Part shown: one piece after another, positions 1 to 13,400 of the stretch
Numbering within the stretch: position 1 is the stretch's first letter
How the letters are laid out: the number at the start of each line of letters is the position of its first letter
Program-made: the position numbers and the translations under genes
Source of the DNA: Eudorina sp. 2006-703-Eu-15
Lineage: Eukaryota > Chlorophyta > Chlorophyceae > Chlamydomonadales > Volvocaceae
Assembly: GCA_003117195.1 (NCBI GenBank)
Contig: BDSI01000036.1
Span: 79,864-143,863 of the forward strand
DNA: 64,000 nt
Reading direction: 5' to 3'
The notes under the pieces: model-generated
Databases searched by the model: none
Told to the model about the DNA's origin: nothing
The model's input: the letters and a program-made list of their open reading frames with translations, nothing else

Positions 1-3000
1 TCCGCCGCGGAGCGCTCGAGGACGCCGCCCGGCGGCGGTTCTGCGCCGCGTCGACGGTGTACGACAGGAAGCGTCCGAACAGACCCTTCGTCTTGGGCGC
101 TTTGGCGGACTCGGACTTGCCGCCGCCGCCGCCGCCGCCGGCCCGCGACCGGCCGCCGACGCTGCCGCGGGCGCTGACCGCCGCCGCCGCCGCCGCCCGG
201 GCGGGAGATGAGCCGCCGGAGCCCAGGCCCGGTCTGCGGGAGGGGGCCTCCAGGTCGACGGCGCTGTGCTTGCGGGACAGCTGCCCCTCAGAGGCGGAGA
301 TGCTTTCCTCGGGGACGGCGGGGAAGGCCAGGGCAGGGGTGTCTATGGAGGCGCAGCGGCTCAGCGGCTGCAGCCGCCGGCCCGGGGGGAGAGCGGCCGC
401 CACCGCCGCCGCCGCCGCCACCGGGGCCTCGACCGCCGGCGCCGACGACGACGACGGCGGCGTCGGCGCCGCCAACGGCGGCTGTACAGACGCGTGTGGC
501 GACGGCGCTGCGGCGGCACCGACGGGCCGGCGCCGCTCCGCCGCATCGGTCGCGTCGGAGGGGTCGTACACTGTACGACTGCGGCCCGCGGTGGGCCGCG
601 AGGTGGACTCCAGGTCCGGGCCCGTCACTGAGCTGCCCACCGTCAACCCCACCGCCGCCGCCGCCGCCGTGTCGTCGCCTGCTGCTGCGGCCGCGGCGGC
701 GGCGGCGCCGCCGCCGCTGCCGCCGCTGGCCACGAAAGACTTGGAGATGTTGCCGATCCAGCGGCTCAAAGTATTCCCCGACGCCTTCTGTCCGTTCACC
801 CACACCAGCGGTGGTTGGTGGTTGGTGTTGGCGCCGCCGCCGGTGAGGCCGAAGCTGCCCATCAGGTGCAGGGCGGGCGAGTGCGCGGCGGCGGCGGCGC
901 CGCCGCCGCCGCCGTCCAGGGGCGGCCCGACGGCGGTGCTGCCGCTGTACGTGCACATGCTCACCATGGTGGGGCCCGTCGTCTCTAGCCGCCGGAAGGA
1001 GCCGCTGCTGTTGTTGGCGATCCGGAAGCCCTTGAAGTCCTGGCCGTCGACCATCATCGGCACCAGGCGCGCCTCGTCGCCACGGCCGCTGTCAAGCGCG
1101 GCGGCGGCGGCGGCGGCGGCGGCGGTATTCGGCGGTATGACGCGGAGGGCACCGTTGCGGCCGCCGCCGCCGCCGTTGTACGGCACGCCCGTGGAGCTGG
1201 AGCGGTTGTGGCTTGGGTGCTGCTGCTTGGCCGGCGCCGCCGCCGCGAGCTCCCCTCCGCGGTCTACGCAGACGGAGGCGTCGTCCGACATCTGGGAGCG
1301 CTCCTGCGCGGAGCCGTACGGCCCGCAGGCGGACCTGGCGCCGCCGCCGCCGCCGCCGCCGCAGCCCGCGCTGCCGCTCAGTCGGGCGTTGCGGCGCCAC
1401 GGGGGTCTGGAGAGCAGCAGCCGGTTGGCGAGGCCCCCCAGGGAGAACGCCGACGCGCTACGAGCTGGCGGCCGGCGGTGCGGCGGCGGCGGCGGCGGCC
1501 GTGACGCCGTCGTGTCAGGGCCACCATCCGGTCCAGACGGCGGCGCCGCCGCCGCTTCAGCATCAACCAAGGCACCGACGCTGCCGCGGTTTGCCGCCGC
1601 CGCTTCGCCGGGCAGTATCGGTGCGGGTGCGACTCCGGCAGCAACGCCGGTGGTGGCGGTGGTGGTAGCGGTGGTGGCGGTGGTGTGGCCCAGCTGACCC
1701 CGGGCCCCCGCCGTCGACCTGCCCGGGTCGCCGCCGCCGCCGCCGGGGACAACTCGGCCGTCGCCGTCGCCGTCGCCGTCGCCGGTTCCCCTCGCTGCAG
1801 TGCGGCCGTCCCGCGCCCGCTCCCGCGCCCGGTCCTGGCCGCCCTCCTCCTCCTCCGAGCTGACCACCAAGCCGGCGACGTCGGCGCCGCTGACGGCGTG
1901 CGAGTGCTGCCGCATGCGGGTCTTGAGCCCCTCCGTCACCACCCTCATGGCGTCCAGGTCCCCCGCCAGGCTGCCCAACATGTCGACGCCGTCGCCGCCG
2001 CCGCCCACGTCGCTGGTGGTGCAGTCGTCGAGGAGGGTCGCGGGCGGGGGCGGGAGGTCGGCGGCGGAGCGACCCGTGGGTCGGACCTCGCGACGGGTCA
2101 GCGGGTCCGCCGCGCTTCCCAGCCCTTCCTGCGCCTCATGCGGCGGAGCGGCCGCCCCCGCCCCCGCCCCCGCGCCCGCGCCCGCGCCCGCCTCCTCTTC
2201 GTCCTCCAGTGCGGTCTCGTTGAGCGTCTCGGGAACCCTCAGGATAGCTGGGCGGGCGGGAAGTGGGGCGGGCAGGTGGGTGACGGACGGTAGGGGAGAC
2301 AAGGGCGATACCGGTACGGCACAGCACGACAGCGCAAGAAACCAAAACCAGGACGGCATGGTAGTAGTTGCAGGAGGAGGAGCAGGAGGAGCAGGAGGAG
2401 CAGGAGGAGGAGGAGGAGGAGGAGGAGGAGGAGGAGGAGGCGCAACGGTCCCGGCCCCAGTGCCGCCAGCCTCCGCCTCCGCCTCCGCCGGGGCCGCCCG
2501 CGGGGCTCCGCATCGCGCTGAGCCCACCCAGGGCCCCTTCCCCCGCCAGCCACCAGCCGCCTACTTGATCCTCCCCCCCAGGGGGACACCCACCGCGGCC
2601 TGGTCTGCCCCTCCCTGGATGGGCCCCATCACACAGGGCCACCCACCCGCCACCCACCCGGGGTCATAAGCCCCACCAGAGGGTTACTACCCCAACCCCC
2701 CACCCGCCCACCCACCCTGCCACACATCCCCCTCGTGCACCAGGGCCGCCAACATGCGCTCCAGCTTGCCCGGCTCCAGAGAGAACAGCTGCCGCAGCAC
2801 ATCCACCTCCACAACGATCACCGAGCCGCCGCAGTCCGTGGAACCCCCGTCCCGCAGGCCCCCCGCCGCCGCCGCCGCAGCCGCAGCCGCAGCCGACGCG
2901 GCCGCCGCCAGCGCGCCGTCTGCCTCTCCACCTCCTCCCGCCGGCGATTTTCTTCCCCCCGCTGCGGCAGCGTCGCCGCCTCCGCCGCCGCCAGCCTCCT

Positions 3001-5500
3001 CCGCCGCCGCCAGCGGCCAGCAGCTCCCGTTCTTCCCGTGTCCCGGCCCACTCGCCGGCACAAAGGTTTCGGAGCCGCTCGGCGGCGCCGGAAGTGCCAG
3101 ATGCACCGTACTGGATGTACTGCAGCTGCCCAGGCCGGCGGCTCCCCGGGCCCCCTGCCCCCTCTCCCCCTGCCCCCCCTCGCCCGGGTCGTCCGGGGCG
3201 AGGGTGAGGCCATTGATGGGGTCACACATGGAGGGACGGATGGAGGCGGGGGAGCCGCGCGTGTGACCCCCGCCCGCGAGGGAGAGGCTGTCGGGCGCCG
3301 CAACCTCGCTGCGCCGCAGGCTGCTGTCGCCGCCGCCCGACCCCGCCTCCCTCTCCCGCGCGTCGGAGCGGATGGTTTCGAGCAGCGCACACAGGGGCGG
3401 CAGCTGGGACCGGGGGCCGGGAGCGGGCTCGAGGATGTCGGTGGCGTCGGAGGTGCCGGTGGGGGGGTGGGCGGGCGACGTCTGGCAGGTTCGGTCGCCG
3501 TAGTAGTCGATGCTGGAAGTGAACGGAGGGGCGGAGCGGGGGAGGCAGGGCGAGGGGTATGGGAAGGAGGGAGGGGGCGCGGGGCCCCAGGAGGTGGGCT
3601 CATAAGAAGTTAGGCTCACAAACCCGGGGTACGGGGTACGGGGTACGGCATGTGGGAAGTAGCGAATCGGGTGGGGTGGTGGTGGTGGTAGGGGGCCCCG
3701 ATGGCCGGTCCGGGGTGGGGTAGCTGGGGTGCAAGTACGACAAGAGGTTGAAGGAAAAGGGGCGTAGGGCCCGGTGGCAGTGGGTTTGACAGCAAGCCGC
3801 AACCCTTGTGTAGACTGTAGAGGCATGCGGCGGCCAAGCAGGCGGGCTCCTTTCCCCTCTTCCCCGGTGCCTGTGCCTCCCCCGCGTCTTGCCGTGGGGA
3901 GGCAGTGGGGTGGGCGGCGGTGAGGGGCCCTCGCGCTGTGGCCCCCGTCCTGGCATCCAGCGCCGCATGTACGAGCCTCCCCGACGCCGTACACGGTGGC
4001 GCACCCCGCCCGCCATACGCACAGCAAACAAGTCCACCAATTGCCGACACCCCGCCCGCCCTGCTGCACCCTCCGCCCCCGCCCTGACCCGCGTTGCGCA
4101 CCGCACCATCCTCCATTTATCACAACCCCCTTCCCTCCCTGGGGCTCCTCGGTATTATAACAGCCGCCAGCGGTCCGCGGACTGCAAGGTGGATTGACGT
4201 CGTCGCATCGCTGGAGATCCCTCCCTGGTACAGTTGGCTCTTCACCGGACATTTTGTTCCGGCAGCAGCGCAGTTGGAATACGTCTACCAATTTCCTATA
4301 CCCTCCCCCTCCCCCTCCCGCTCCCCACCTGGCGCCGTTCTGGTGCAGCACCGCGCCGCTCGGCAGCGCAAAGATGGTCACCGCGATGGGCACCGCCGCC
4401 AGCGCCAGACTGTTGCGCCGCTCGCGGGTGACGCGATCCCCCGCGTCGCCGCCGCCACCTCCGCCGCCTCCGCCGCCTCCGCCGCCGCCACCTCCGCCGG
4501 CTCCGCCGCGGGACGACCACCGGGAGCCGCCGTTGGAGCCCGCGACGCGGCTGCCCACCACCGACGGCCGCCGGTGCACAGACAGGCGAGGGCCGGGGTT
4601 GGAGGGGAACGTGAACTGGCGCGAGAGGCCGTCGGTGGCGAGCAGCGATGTGTCGGCGGTGGCGAGGCTGGCTGCTGCCGCCCGGTGCCGACCGCCCAGC
4701 GTGGAGCCGCCGCCGAGCATGCGGGAGGAGAACAGCCGGGCGTCGTGCAGGGCCGCGGCGTACGCCGCGGAGGTCCCGCTCAGGGGCCGCAGCGGCGAGG
4801 GCGGCAGCTGGGGCGCGGCGATGAGGCCGCTGGACCGGCTCCGGAAGAGCGCGTGGGAGAGGGGCCGCGCCGAGCCGCGTGGGAGGCCGGGCGCGCTGGG
4901 TGGCGGGCTGGGCGAGGACGCGAGGCGCGGGCGGGGCTGGCACATCAGCAGGAGCGCGGGCACGTGTCGGGTTGCGCCGGCGGCGTCCGGTTTGGGCTCG
5001 GCCTGACCAATGTTTGAGGAGGGGCGCCTCGGTTTCGGCGGCCGAAGGCATGAGTGCACGAGGGAGCGCCAGCCGCATGTCACAACCGCGACCTTTGGCC
5101 GACATGACTCGTCGGGGCACGCGATTTCAAGGTAGAAGGGCAAAATGTTGATGGTTAGGGCCTCTTCGCGGATCTGGCCTGCGACCTCGCGCCGGCTGAG
5201 GTTGCACTCCAACACGTGGGGAGCCACAGCATTGGTGCCCTTTGTCATGGTCTCGAGCAAATTGCGCACGCGAAAGCGCAGAGGAGGATTTGATGCCAGT
5301 AGATGTCTGAAAATGCTCTTGTCCTCTTGGTCTTTCACGTTGTCGCACGATGCAAGCCGAACCATGGCGTCGTTGTACCATTCCACCACCAGCTCGGCGC
5401 CGCCTGATCCGCCCAACGGCTCTTGCTCTAACGCAGCAACTACCACCGGCACGGGCGACGCACCCCATTGCTGGTTCAGTAGCCGTTTACTAGTGAGCAT
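1..5500 (-). CDS. Partial gene: large low-complexity protein resembling volvocine PAS/nucleotide-cyclase signalling proteins
   Basis: Three exons fit on the minus strand: 5500-4329, 3512-2716 and 2247 to beyond position 1, with phases 2 and 1 matching across GT-AG introns (3513-4328 and 2248-2715). The N-terminus reads as a globular region of about 125 residues, followed by Ser/Pro/Gly-rich linkers. The segment VTIFALPSGAVLHQN, then NGASIDYYGD across the first splice, then RQLFSLEPGKLERMLAALV and VWQAILRVPETLN across the second, resembles the PAS-like layout I remember from Chlamydomonas/Volvox adenylate and guanylate cyclase homologues. Downstream come poly-Ala/Gly tracts with islands such as VDGQDFKGFRI and LSRWIGNISKSFVASG. 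No cyclase catalytic domain is inside the window, so the cyclase link is inference. The ATG at 5500 is the first Met in the frame; about 1.9 kb of less GC-rich DNA lies upstream. The gene is incomplete at its 3' end. Confidence 0.45.
2369..2442. repeat. GGA/GCA-type trinucleotide microsatellite
   Basis: An imperfect array of GGA with interspersed GCA triplets lies inside the second intron of the leftmost gene. It opens long artificial frames (poly-Glu, poly-Gly, poly-Leu) on both strands, which should not be read as protein. Confidence 0.8.
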
Positions 5501-7428
5501 GGACGCTCGTCCGCGGTCACCCCCAGCGCTGACGTCGCCCTGTCTCTGCGCTCCTTAAACAAGTTCACCTGAACACATATTACAGCTTGTATGGCCGACT
5601 GCAAGCCTTAAACATGACGAAAAGGTCAGGCCGGGCACAAGTAAAGCTTAATTCCGTAAAACATGCAACATACTGCATGCATGAACGCATTCATCTTTCC
5701 ACGTTATGTGACCATTTCACAAACTGCAATACATTGCTGACGTCGGCTGGTAAAAGGATTAAGGGCACGTAACGCCGTACGTTATGCTTAATAACCATGG
5801 GAACCATCCCGGTCTATCGAGCCGCACTCTTTGTTTTCATTATCCTGACGGATTGTCTACCCGATTCAACGCTGTCGCTACCCAAGTTTCGCACCTGAAT
5901 TGAGCTGCGGGCTTTGCACGCCAACCAGCCTTATATTTGCGCGCGTGACACTGATAAAATATGGTGTGATATTTGCTTAATTGCAACCTCATTACGGTCG
6001 GCGCATGCCGCATGACATATTATGCTCGCCATTACACTAAAATGCAAAGGCTATGGCCTCTGCTAAGATTTCTCCTAACGGCTTGGTATTGGTTTCATGG
6101 ATATGCATTGATGCACAAGTTTACTGCATTGCAATGCACAGCATGGTTTGCGGAGGACACAAAGAGATAAATAATATGTCGACGATCAGTCATCCGTTTT
6201 GGCGAAGCCATCAGATTGCGCGTCCTGGGCCTCATAATGGCCGTTTTTATCAGCACTGTTGTTTGCATATTACAGCCAGGTTTTGTCATCGGTTCTGATG
6301 CCATAGTCTGATGGTAAGTTACCCGAACCCAAACAGACCTTCGCCGAGGAAGCACCCCAGTAGTTGCCGAAATAGAAAGCAGTTAAAAATTTGATCAGGA
6401 TGCAAACTGACACCAATCGATTGGCCCGAATGCGTTCATATAACGTATATGACGGCCTTGAGTTATTCAGTTCGAATTACATCGCCTGCATCAACCAATT
6501 TTAGTAGAGCAGAAAGGCGATTGGTCCCGTGTCTTGATCCTGACGCAATAAGCGAAGGACGTCAATACACGTTACATTTTTACACCACATCAGATGTTTG
6601 CCACCCGGTCAGGCAACGCATCTCAAGCAGGCACGCTTTTGGTGCGCACGGCTGTGTATGCGGTGGGGGACCTCTTCCCCCCTCCCCCTCCCCCTCCACT
6701 CCCCTCCCCTCGCTCTGTGATCAGTCGCATCGCCCGCCCCTCATCGCGCCACGGCGGCACCCATCATCGTCACACGACAGCCTCCCCAGCCTAGCAATCA
6801 GGCCCCCTGCCGTTGGATCTGCGTCCGTCCAGTGTGCATTGCTCCGCCCTAATACCACACGCAGTGCGCACCATGCGCCGCCACACCCACCCACCGCCGC
6901 GACCATTCGAGACGGCGCACATGCGCAGAAGGCTCGGCCGGGGCTGCCCCGGGTACTCCGTCTCCGCTCAAACAGCCCGCCCCAACTTGGCTCCAACGGC
7001 CCGGCCCGCACACCAGGCTCGCCAACCTCCCCCGCCGCCGCGAGCCATCCCCCCCACCCCCGCCGACCCCGCATACCCACCAGAAGCTGCAGCTGCAGCC
7101 CCGGAGTCGCAGCTGAGCGCTCAGCTGCCCGACAGGCCAGCAACCCACATGCGCATGGTCGGCGCCCGGGGCACATCGTCACCGCGGCAACGGCACCGGC
7201 AATGCAACGGCACACCGACATGGTCGACTGCGGCTGAAATCATTCAACACCGTGTCACCGTGTGTCACCCGTGTCGTCTTGGTGTGTCTGGGGGTAGGTC
7301 TGGACCTCGCACGCGGCGAGACCCAAATCCCGCAGCAGCTGCCCTTCCTTGTGCCCTTTGATGTCGCGACGCACGACCTCACGCGCGCCGCTTCGTCGCG
7401 CCACCGCACCTTGGCCGTCCGTAATCAA
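5501..7428. other. Intergenic region between two minus-strand genes
   Basis: No gene recognised. The part from about 5550 to 6600 is clearly less GC-rich than the flanking genes and would hold the promoter and 5' UTR of the leftmost gene. The part from 6600 to 7428 is GC-rich and would hold the VPS45 3' UTR. Two minus-strand TGTAA motifs, the usual volvocine poly(A) signal, lie at 6572-6576 and 6580-6584, about 850 bases past the VPS45 stop; they are only candidates. Confidence 0.5.
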
Positions 7429-10400
7429 TCACACTGCGTTTGGCCCCGCGCCCGCCGCGCCACCGCTCCCGCTGAGGCCACCCCCGACCACCCCCACCCC
7501 ACTGCCGCCGCTGCCCGCGCCGCCTCCGCCGCCGCTGCCAGCCCCCGACGCCAATGGAATGTTGAGGGTTGCGGTCAACGCCCCCATGAACGCAGAGGAG
7601 TTCAAGATGGCGGTGCCCCCCAGGAGCACACGCGGCGTGAGGTTTGCGGCGGCGGAGGAGCCGGCGCCGACGGCGGTGCCGCCACCAGCCGGGCCTGACG
7701 CTGCCGCGGCTGCCTGGCGGTCGTTCATCTCGGCCACCGCCTTGGCCTCCTCGTAGGTCGTCCCGCCCACGACGAACACGATCACCTGCGGACAACGCGA
7801 ACGGAACGCGGCGGCGCGGCGGCAGGGTCGTGGTGGTGTTTGGTGCTTGGATGGCCGAATGAACCATGGCGGGCAACCGTCAGTCAAGGATGGAACGCAG
7901 GTAGCGGCCTGGCAAGCCGCCCATATCCGGGCGGTTGCGGTAGCCAGCATGCCTGGTAGTGCATGGCCATATACTCCGGCAAAGTAACCGCAAGGTGATT
8001 GGGTCTAGCGACAACGTTTCCTCACATGCAGGCATCATACCCACACGTCCGACGACGTGACAAAGGGACATGACGGAAAGCTTCGGAGATTCGCCAGCTC
8101 CCTCCCCCTCCCCCGCCGACGTGCGCAACAGAATCAGCACGGTGCGCAATTCACGGTGGCGCTGATATCAAGGGCGCGGGCGCGGGGTCGGGCGCGGTTC
8201 AAGCGGCCACCACTGCTGAACGACTGATCCGACGGGGGACGGCTCAGCGACGGTGCCCGGAGGCACGCCTAGCCAACCTCTGTGCGGCTCAACAGTTTCA
8301 TGTTTCCGCGCGGCTCGGTTCTCGTTAGATACACCTGGACACCTCTGCCGCCTTTTTAAAATACGGCCAACTTGCCGTATATGCCCCCATTGCCTGTTTT
8401 AGCAACCGTCCGTATTTCATTTCTTTGTGTCACGTCGCTGAGCGCGTTTCGGTGCGCCAACCCAGCATACGTCCGCCCGCGGCCGCAGCTGAACGGATGA
8501 GCAATCCCTGCGCTTCGGCAATCCTGACCAGCTCTGAGCCGTCTTGTGCCTCTTGCATTGCATGGCAATTTAATTTCCGATTATTTTCGGATGTCCAAAA
8601 AATGGCATTATAATCTTATATTTTGCGTAAATAAGTTTTGTATTTACTTGCTGCGTATCATGGTTGCCGAGCCGTTCGATTTTTGTCGTATCGCGGCTTC
8701 ACACCAACCGCTTCTTGCTTGCTGGCGCACTTACTCAGCCTTTGACCTTGGTTTTTTCTCCATTTGGTTCCCCCTGCTTGTACTTCGCAGCGGGCCTCCC
8801 TTGGTTGCCTAATTGAGCACCGCTTTCTCTTCCCCTTCGCAGCACGGGATCCGCAACCGGCTAACACCCGCGATAACATCTGCCCAGGACAGCCCCACCC
8901 CGCCCGCCGCCGACGACGACGACGACCGACGCCGCTCCGGCGGCGGCTCCTCATCCATCTGCAGCCTCATCCACACTTCCCATATGCAGGATAATGGGCA
9001 GCCGTTTCGCACACGGGCATTTTCGGCCACATTGATAAAACCCTTACATTGCACGCACTCAGCCAGACATTGCACCGGCAAACACAGGGACGCGTCCCCG
9101 CACGAGCAGTCGCAGTCGCAGCCGCACCCACCTCCCGCGGAGGCGCCCGCTTGGCATTTGCGGCCATGATGGCAGCCTCCTCGCCCGTAGCCGCCATGTA
9201 GGGGTACGCCATGGGGTCCAGTCTGTCCGCCGCCAGCGCCGCCACGGTCTCCGTCAGCAGCGGTGTGTGCTGCGTGTACACGTTATCTACGCCCTGCGCG
9301 GATGGACGGAGGCCCGGGGAGCAGGTGTGCGTACGTGCGTGTGTTCAGGAGAAATGTGTGTGTATTTATAAGGAATATATACTATATATATATATATCGA
9401 GAAACCCGTCCCACCCAAACCAGTTACCAATATACTTCAGATAATTAACCTGTAAACGACATTGCACCAACACAACAACGGAACAAGGGAGCCGCGCCAT
9501 CACCGGCTCGGCATACACGACGAAGGCAAAACCCGGGTGATTAGAAAAGAGACCCGCCCAACCCATCCCAAGGACGGGCATGCTTGCCAAATAACCTGCA
9601 GCACAAAACCACGGCACGGCAAACCACACGACCGCGCCACCACCGGTGAGCAATGCAGACAGGTAGCTTAACTATGAAGGAAACACAATACATGCGCGGT
9701 TGTGTGTGTAAAAGAGAACTGCGTGTGCATGCTATGATACCACCAAGCTCCCGTGTTCGAGAGACCCAGCCGTGTCCTACATGCCCCACCCGACCATCAC
9801 ATGCCCCACCCGACCGTCACATGCCCCACCCGACCGTCACATGCCCCACCCGACCATCACATGCCCCACCCGACCATCACATGCCCCACCCGACCCGACC
9901 CTGTCCAAAGGCGCAGGCAGCAGTCCCAAGACACGGACCAGGACAGCCCCGCATGGCCGGCAGGTCCCCGTGGTGCCACCACACACAGGGGGACGCGTCC
10001 CCCCGTGTCGACGACACGCAGTCAGGGGCACACCTCACCTGTAGGCCCTTGAGCACGTTACGCGCCTTCTGCAGCAGGTTCCGGCTGCCGTACAGGTCAC
10101 CCGCGCGGCGCGCCGCACCTCCGTACCGCAGGATGCTCTCCGCCACAGCGTACAGCCGCGGCTCCCTGCGGGGTTGGGGGTTGGGGCCGCGGCGGCGCAG
10201 GCGGGCTTAAGAGCGCTAAGGGAGACGGTGCTTCGTGTGGCAGCGCAGGCGACACGCCGAAGCACAACGCGGCGCGCCCCCGACCGATTGCACGCAGTGC
10301 AGGGGAGGCAGTGCAGCGGAGGCAGTGCAGAGGCCGGTCAGGGGAGGCCAGACCGAATGGAGAGGGCCTGCCGGCACAGGTTGGCGACCTTCGCTTGCAG

Positions 10401-13400
10401 GTTGGCTGGCCCACCGGTCCCCCGCTTGCATCGCATCCATCCCCGCCAAAGCCTGCCTGGCAACAGCCCTGATAGGCAACAGCCCTGATAGGGGGATACG
10501 AGGATGCCTTCAGACGCACAGACACACAGACCCCCCCGGCCAACCGCACCTGTCCTTGACGCCCGTGCTCGCCAGGAAGTCCAGCAGCTGCCGGACGCGC
10601 GGCGTGTCGGGCTCAAAGCGCAGCGCGTACAACGCCACCAGCCGCACCTGGCCGGCGGGCGCACACACACACACACACACGTCCAGGCCGCTCAGGAGAC
10701 GGAACACGGCCAATCCGCGAGGTGCTCAGCGGGGAGGGGGTGTCGGCGGTTGAGAAAAAGGCTGGACGTCGGGCGGCTATGGAACCGACAGTATTGCACC
10801 TGGATCCTTCCGGGAAGATTCCACCGGCTCGCCCTCCCCGCGGGGCCGCCCTCCTTGTCAACCACAGGGTCCTCCGAACGCGGGCTCCCGCCGCCAAATT
10901 TTCAGCCCAATCGAAGGAATCGATTCCTTGTCTTTCCCTTGATTGCTAGCGCCTTCACAAAGAAGGCTTCACTCCGATCCGTCGCTCAGGCGCTCCTCGT
11001 GCTGACGGGAAAGTCGTCATCCGTCCCACCCGCCTCTCCTCCCCCGCCGCCCTTTCCCCGCCCTCACCTTGTCCACGTCCTTGGTGCCGCTGGCCCGCAG
11101 CAACCGGGTCAGCTCGTCGAAGGAGGCGGCGGACGTGAGGCTGGCAGCCGGGTTCGCCAGCTCTTGCTCTGCCTGTGAACACGAGGAGGCGGCACGGCCC
11201 AGGTGGGACCCCAGGTGAGAACCCCGGTGGTATGGTTGGGAGCCGGCGGCAGGGCACCGGCGGCGAGGCCAGCACGCCCAGCGCCTGGGCACCGTCAGGG
11301 CGACGAAACCGTGACGGATCACATGTCCCCCTCCTGTCCTCCGACGCCGCGGGGCGCAGTCGCGGGGCGCAGTCTGCCCACAGACGCCCGTCCGCCACTG
11401 GTCAAGCCCACGCACCTCCGTTCTCCGAACACCGACCCGTCGCTGCCCGAGGCCCGGCCTCTGCGCCTCCCTCCGATGCCCCTGCCCCCCGAACCAAGCC
11501 TCCCGTGGGCCCCGTACCATGGAGATCTCCATCAGATTGCGGTTCGCGACCGTCTCGCTGAGCTGCGTCATCAGGTTGACGTGCTTGGACACGTTCCCCT
11601 GTATTACCGCAACAGGGGGCGTGTAACACGGGTAGAGGGCGATACAGCGTCTTGGCGGTCAAGAGACAAACTGCACCGACCGCCCGAGCAAGGATCCGGG
11701 CACACCGGGCCGCGCGCAGACGCACATCCGGTGCGCTGCAACTGCACAGTCCCGCCGGCTCCAATCCCTCCTCCCTCTTCATTCCTTCATGCGCCGCCAA
11801 TGCACCAGCGGAACAGCAGTGCGCCCGCCCCGTCCTCCGGCGCCGCGGCCCCCCGCCCCACCTGCAGTCTCTGGAAGTCCGAGTGCTCCAGCACGAAGCG
11901 GCGCATGTCCTCCAGGGAGTCCACCTTGGAGTGCTTGGTGGACGCGGACTGGAACTGCTCCACCAGCGCCTTGACGGAGGCGCCCACCTGCGGGGGCGGG
12001 GGCGGGGCGGGGGCAAGACGGGGAGAGAGAGGGGAGGAGTATGGGACATTCCGACATTGGCAGGTAGACACGTTGAAGCTGAGAGAGGGAAGGAGCAGGG
12101 AAGGCAAACATAGGTGTTGCACTTCTGATTAGTGATGAGAAATAGGAGCGGCGACGTTACATGGAGGGCAACAACTTGAACGTGGGGGAGATGGCGCAGC
12201 TCCGCGAGGTGAGGCGGGGGAAACACCAGCCGCATGAAGATTGCAGGCGAAGTACGTATCAACGGAGCCGCCAGCAGGGCCAGGCAAGAGGTACGTGGCA
12301 GCTTACGGCGGCAAGTAGTGAGCTTAGTGGCAGTGGGCGCTGGGCGGGGTGGCCGCCCCTCAACACAAGACGCCCGCAGAATGCGGAGGGCCACCCATGT
12401 GCCCCCATCTGCCCCCCGGGTCGACCTCCCCGGCCAGCCTCCACACACACAGACACCCTCCTTGACACCCACCTCGCCGAAGTTGCGGTACAAGTGCCGC
12501 CGCAGGAAGTCGTCCTGCCGAGCGTCGAATACAATCTCCCGATACTGCTCCGGAACCTGCAGTGCCCCACCACCGGGAACCGGCACAGCACAGACGGGCC
12601 GCCGTGAAAGCCACGACCTCACTCGATACGGAGTGGTGACCATGGCATGCTCTGAAGCGATGGCCTTGCGTGTGGTCAGGCCCCTTACCGCCTCTCGTTT
12701 CCAAACCCAGCTCTTCAGACCGATCCATGGTGCAACCAGCATATGACCACCATTCACTTCGCCGTCTCCATACCCGGCATGTCCCCCCCTCTGTCAACGG
12801 CAAGGACGCCGATCGACCAACTCCGCGCCCTTGTCTCGGCACCGGCTCCCCCGCATCCGCCTCCCCTTCCGCGCCCATCACGCTCCCTGATCCAGGAGCT
12901 CCGCTACATGTCCCGGCCGGCCGGCCGGCCAGTAGCACTGCAACCGCGCAACACGACGCAGCCCCACCTTGGTGCTGGTCAGGTGCACCAGGTTGTCGTT
13001 GATGCCCACCAGCTCGTGGACCATGGCCTGGTAGGACCACTGTGAGGAGAGGGACCGACCAAGGGGGGGACCGACGAAGGGAAACCAGTCGGCAAACTGG
13101 GGCAGCTTTGGACGGTACGTTCCAAGCAAACCCGCAAGCAAGCGCGTAAGGCGTTTTCCCTGCTCCGGACATGTTGCCACAGGGTGACTGCCACTACCAC
13201 TACCCCCCGCCCGGGTTTGTTCTGCGGGTTTATTTATTTTTCTCAACTTAACCCCCGTCCCGCTTTGGAGCCGCTGCCTAGCCTGACTCTTGCCTTGTGC
13301 CCACTGTTCCTCGCGCCTCCCTCCCAGTACTGGCACACACCCATCGGTGCCCGCAGACAGTCCTTTCGTTATCAGAAATCCCTTTCGTCATCATAACAAC

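Noticed and set aside
57..1697. Plus-strand 546-codon open frame at the left edge
   Set aside because: It is the antisense shadow of GC-rich low-complexity coding sequence; the minus-strand frame has clearer non-repetitive islands and is phase-linked to upstream exons.
3513..4328. Reading the long minus frame through this interval as one 937-residue exon
   Set aside because: The frame is open by chance; a GT-AG intron here joins NGA to SIDYYGD in phase, and the interval has no conserved-looking sequence.
9781..9898. CRISPR-like array
   Set aside because: The 20-bp units are directly adjacent with no spacers, and the host gene is eukaryotic.
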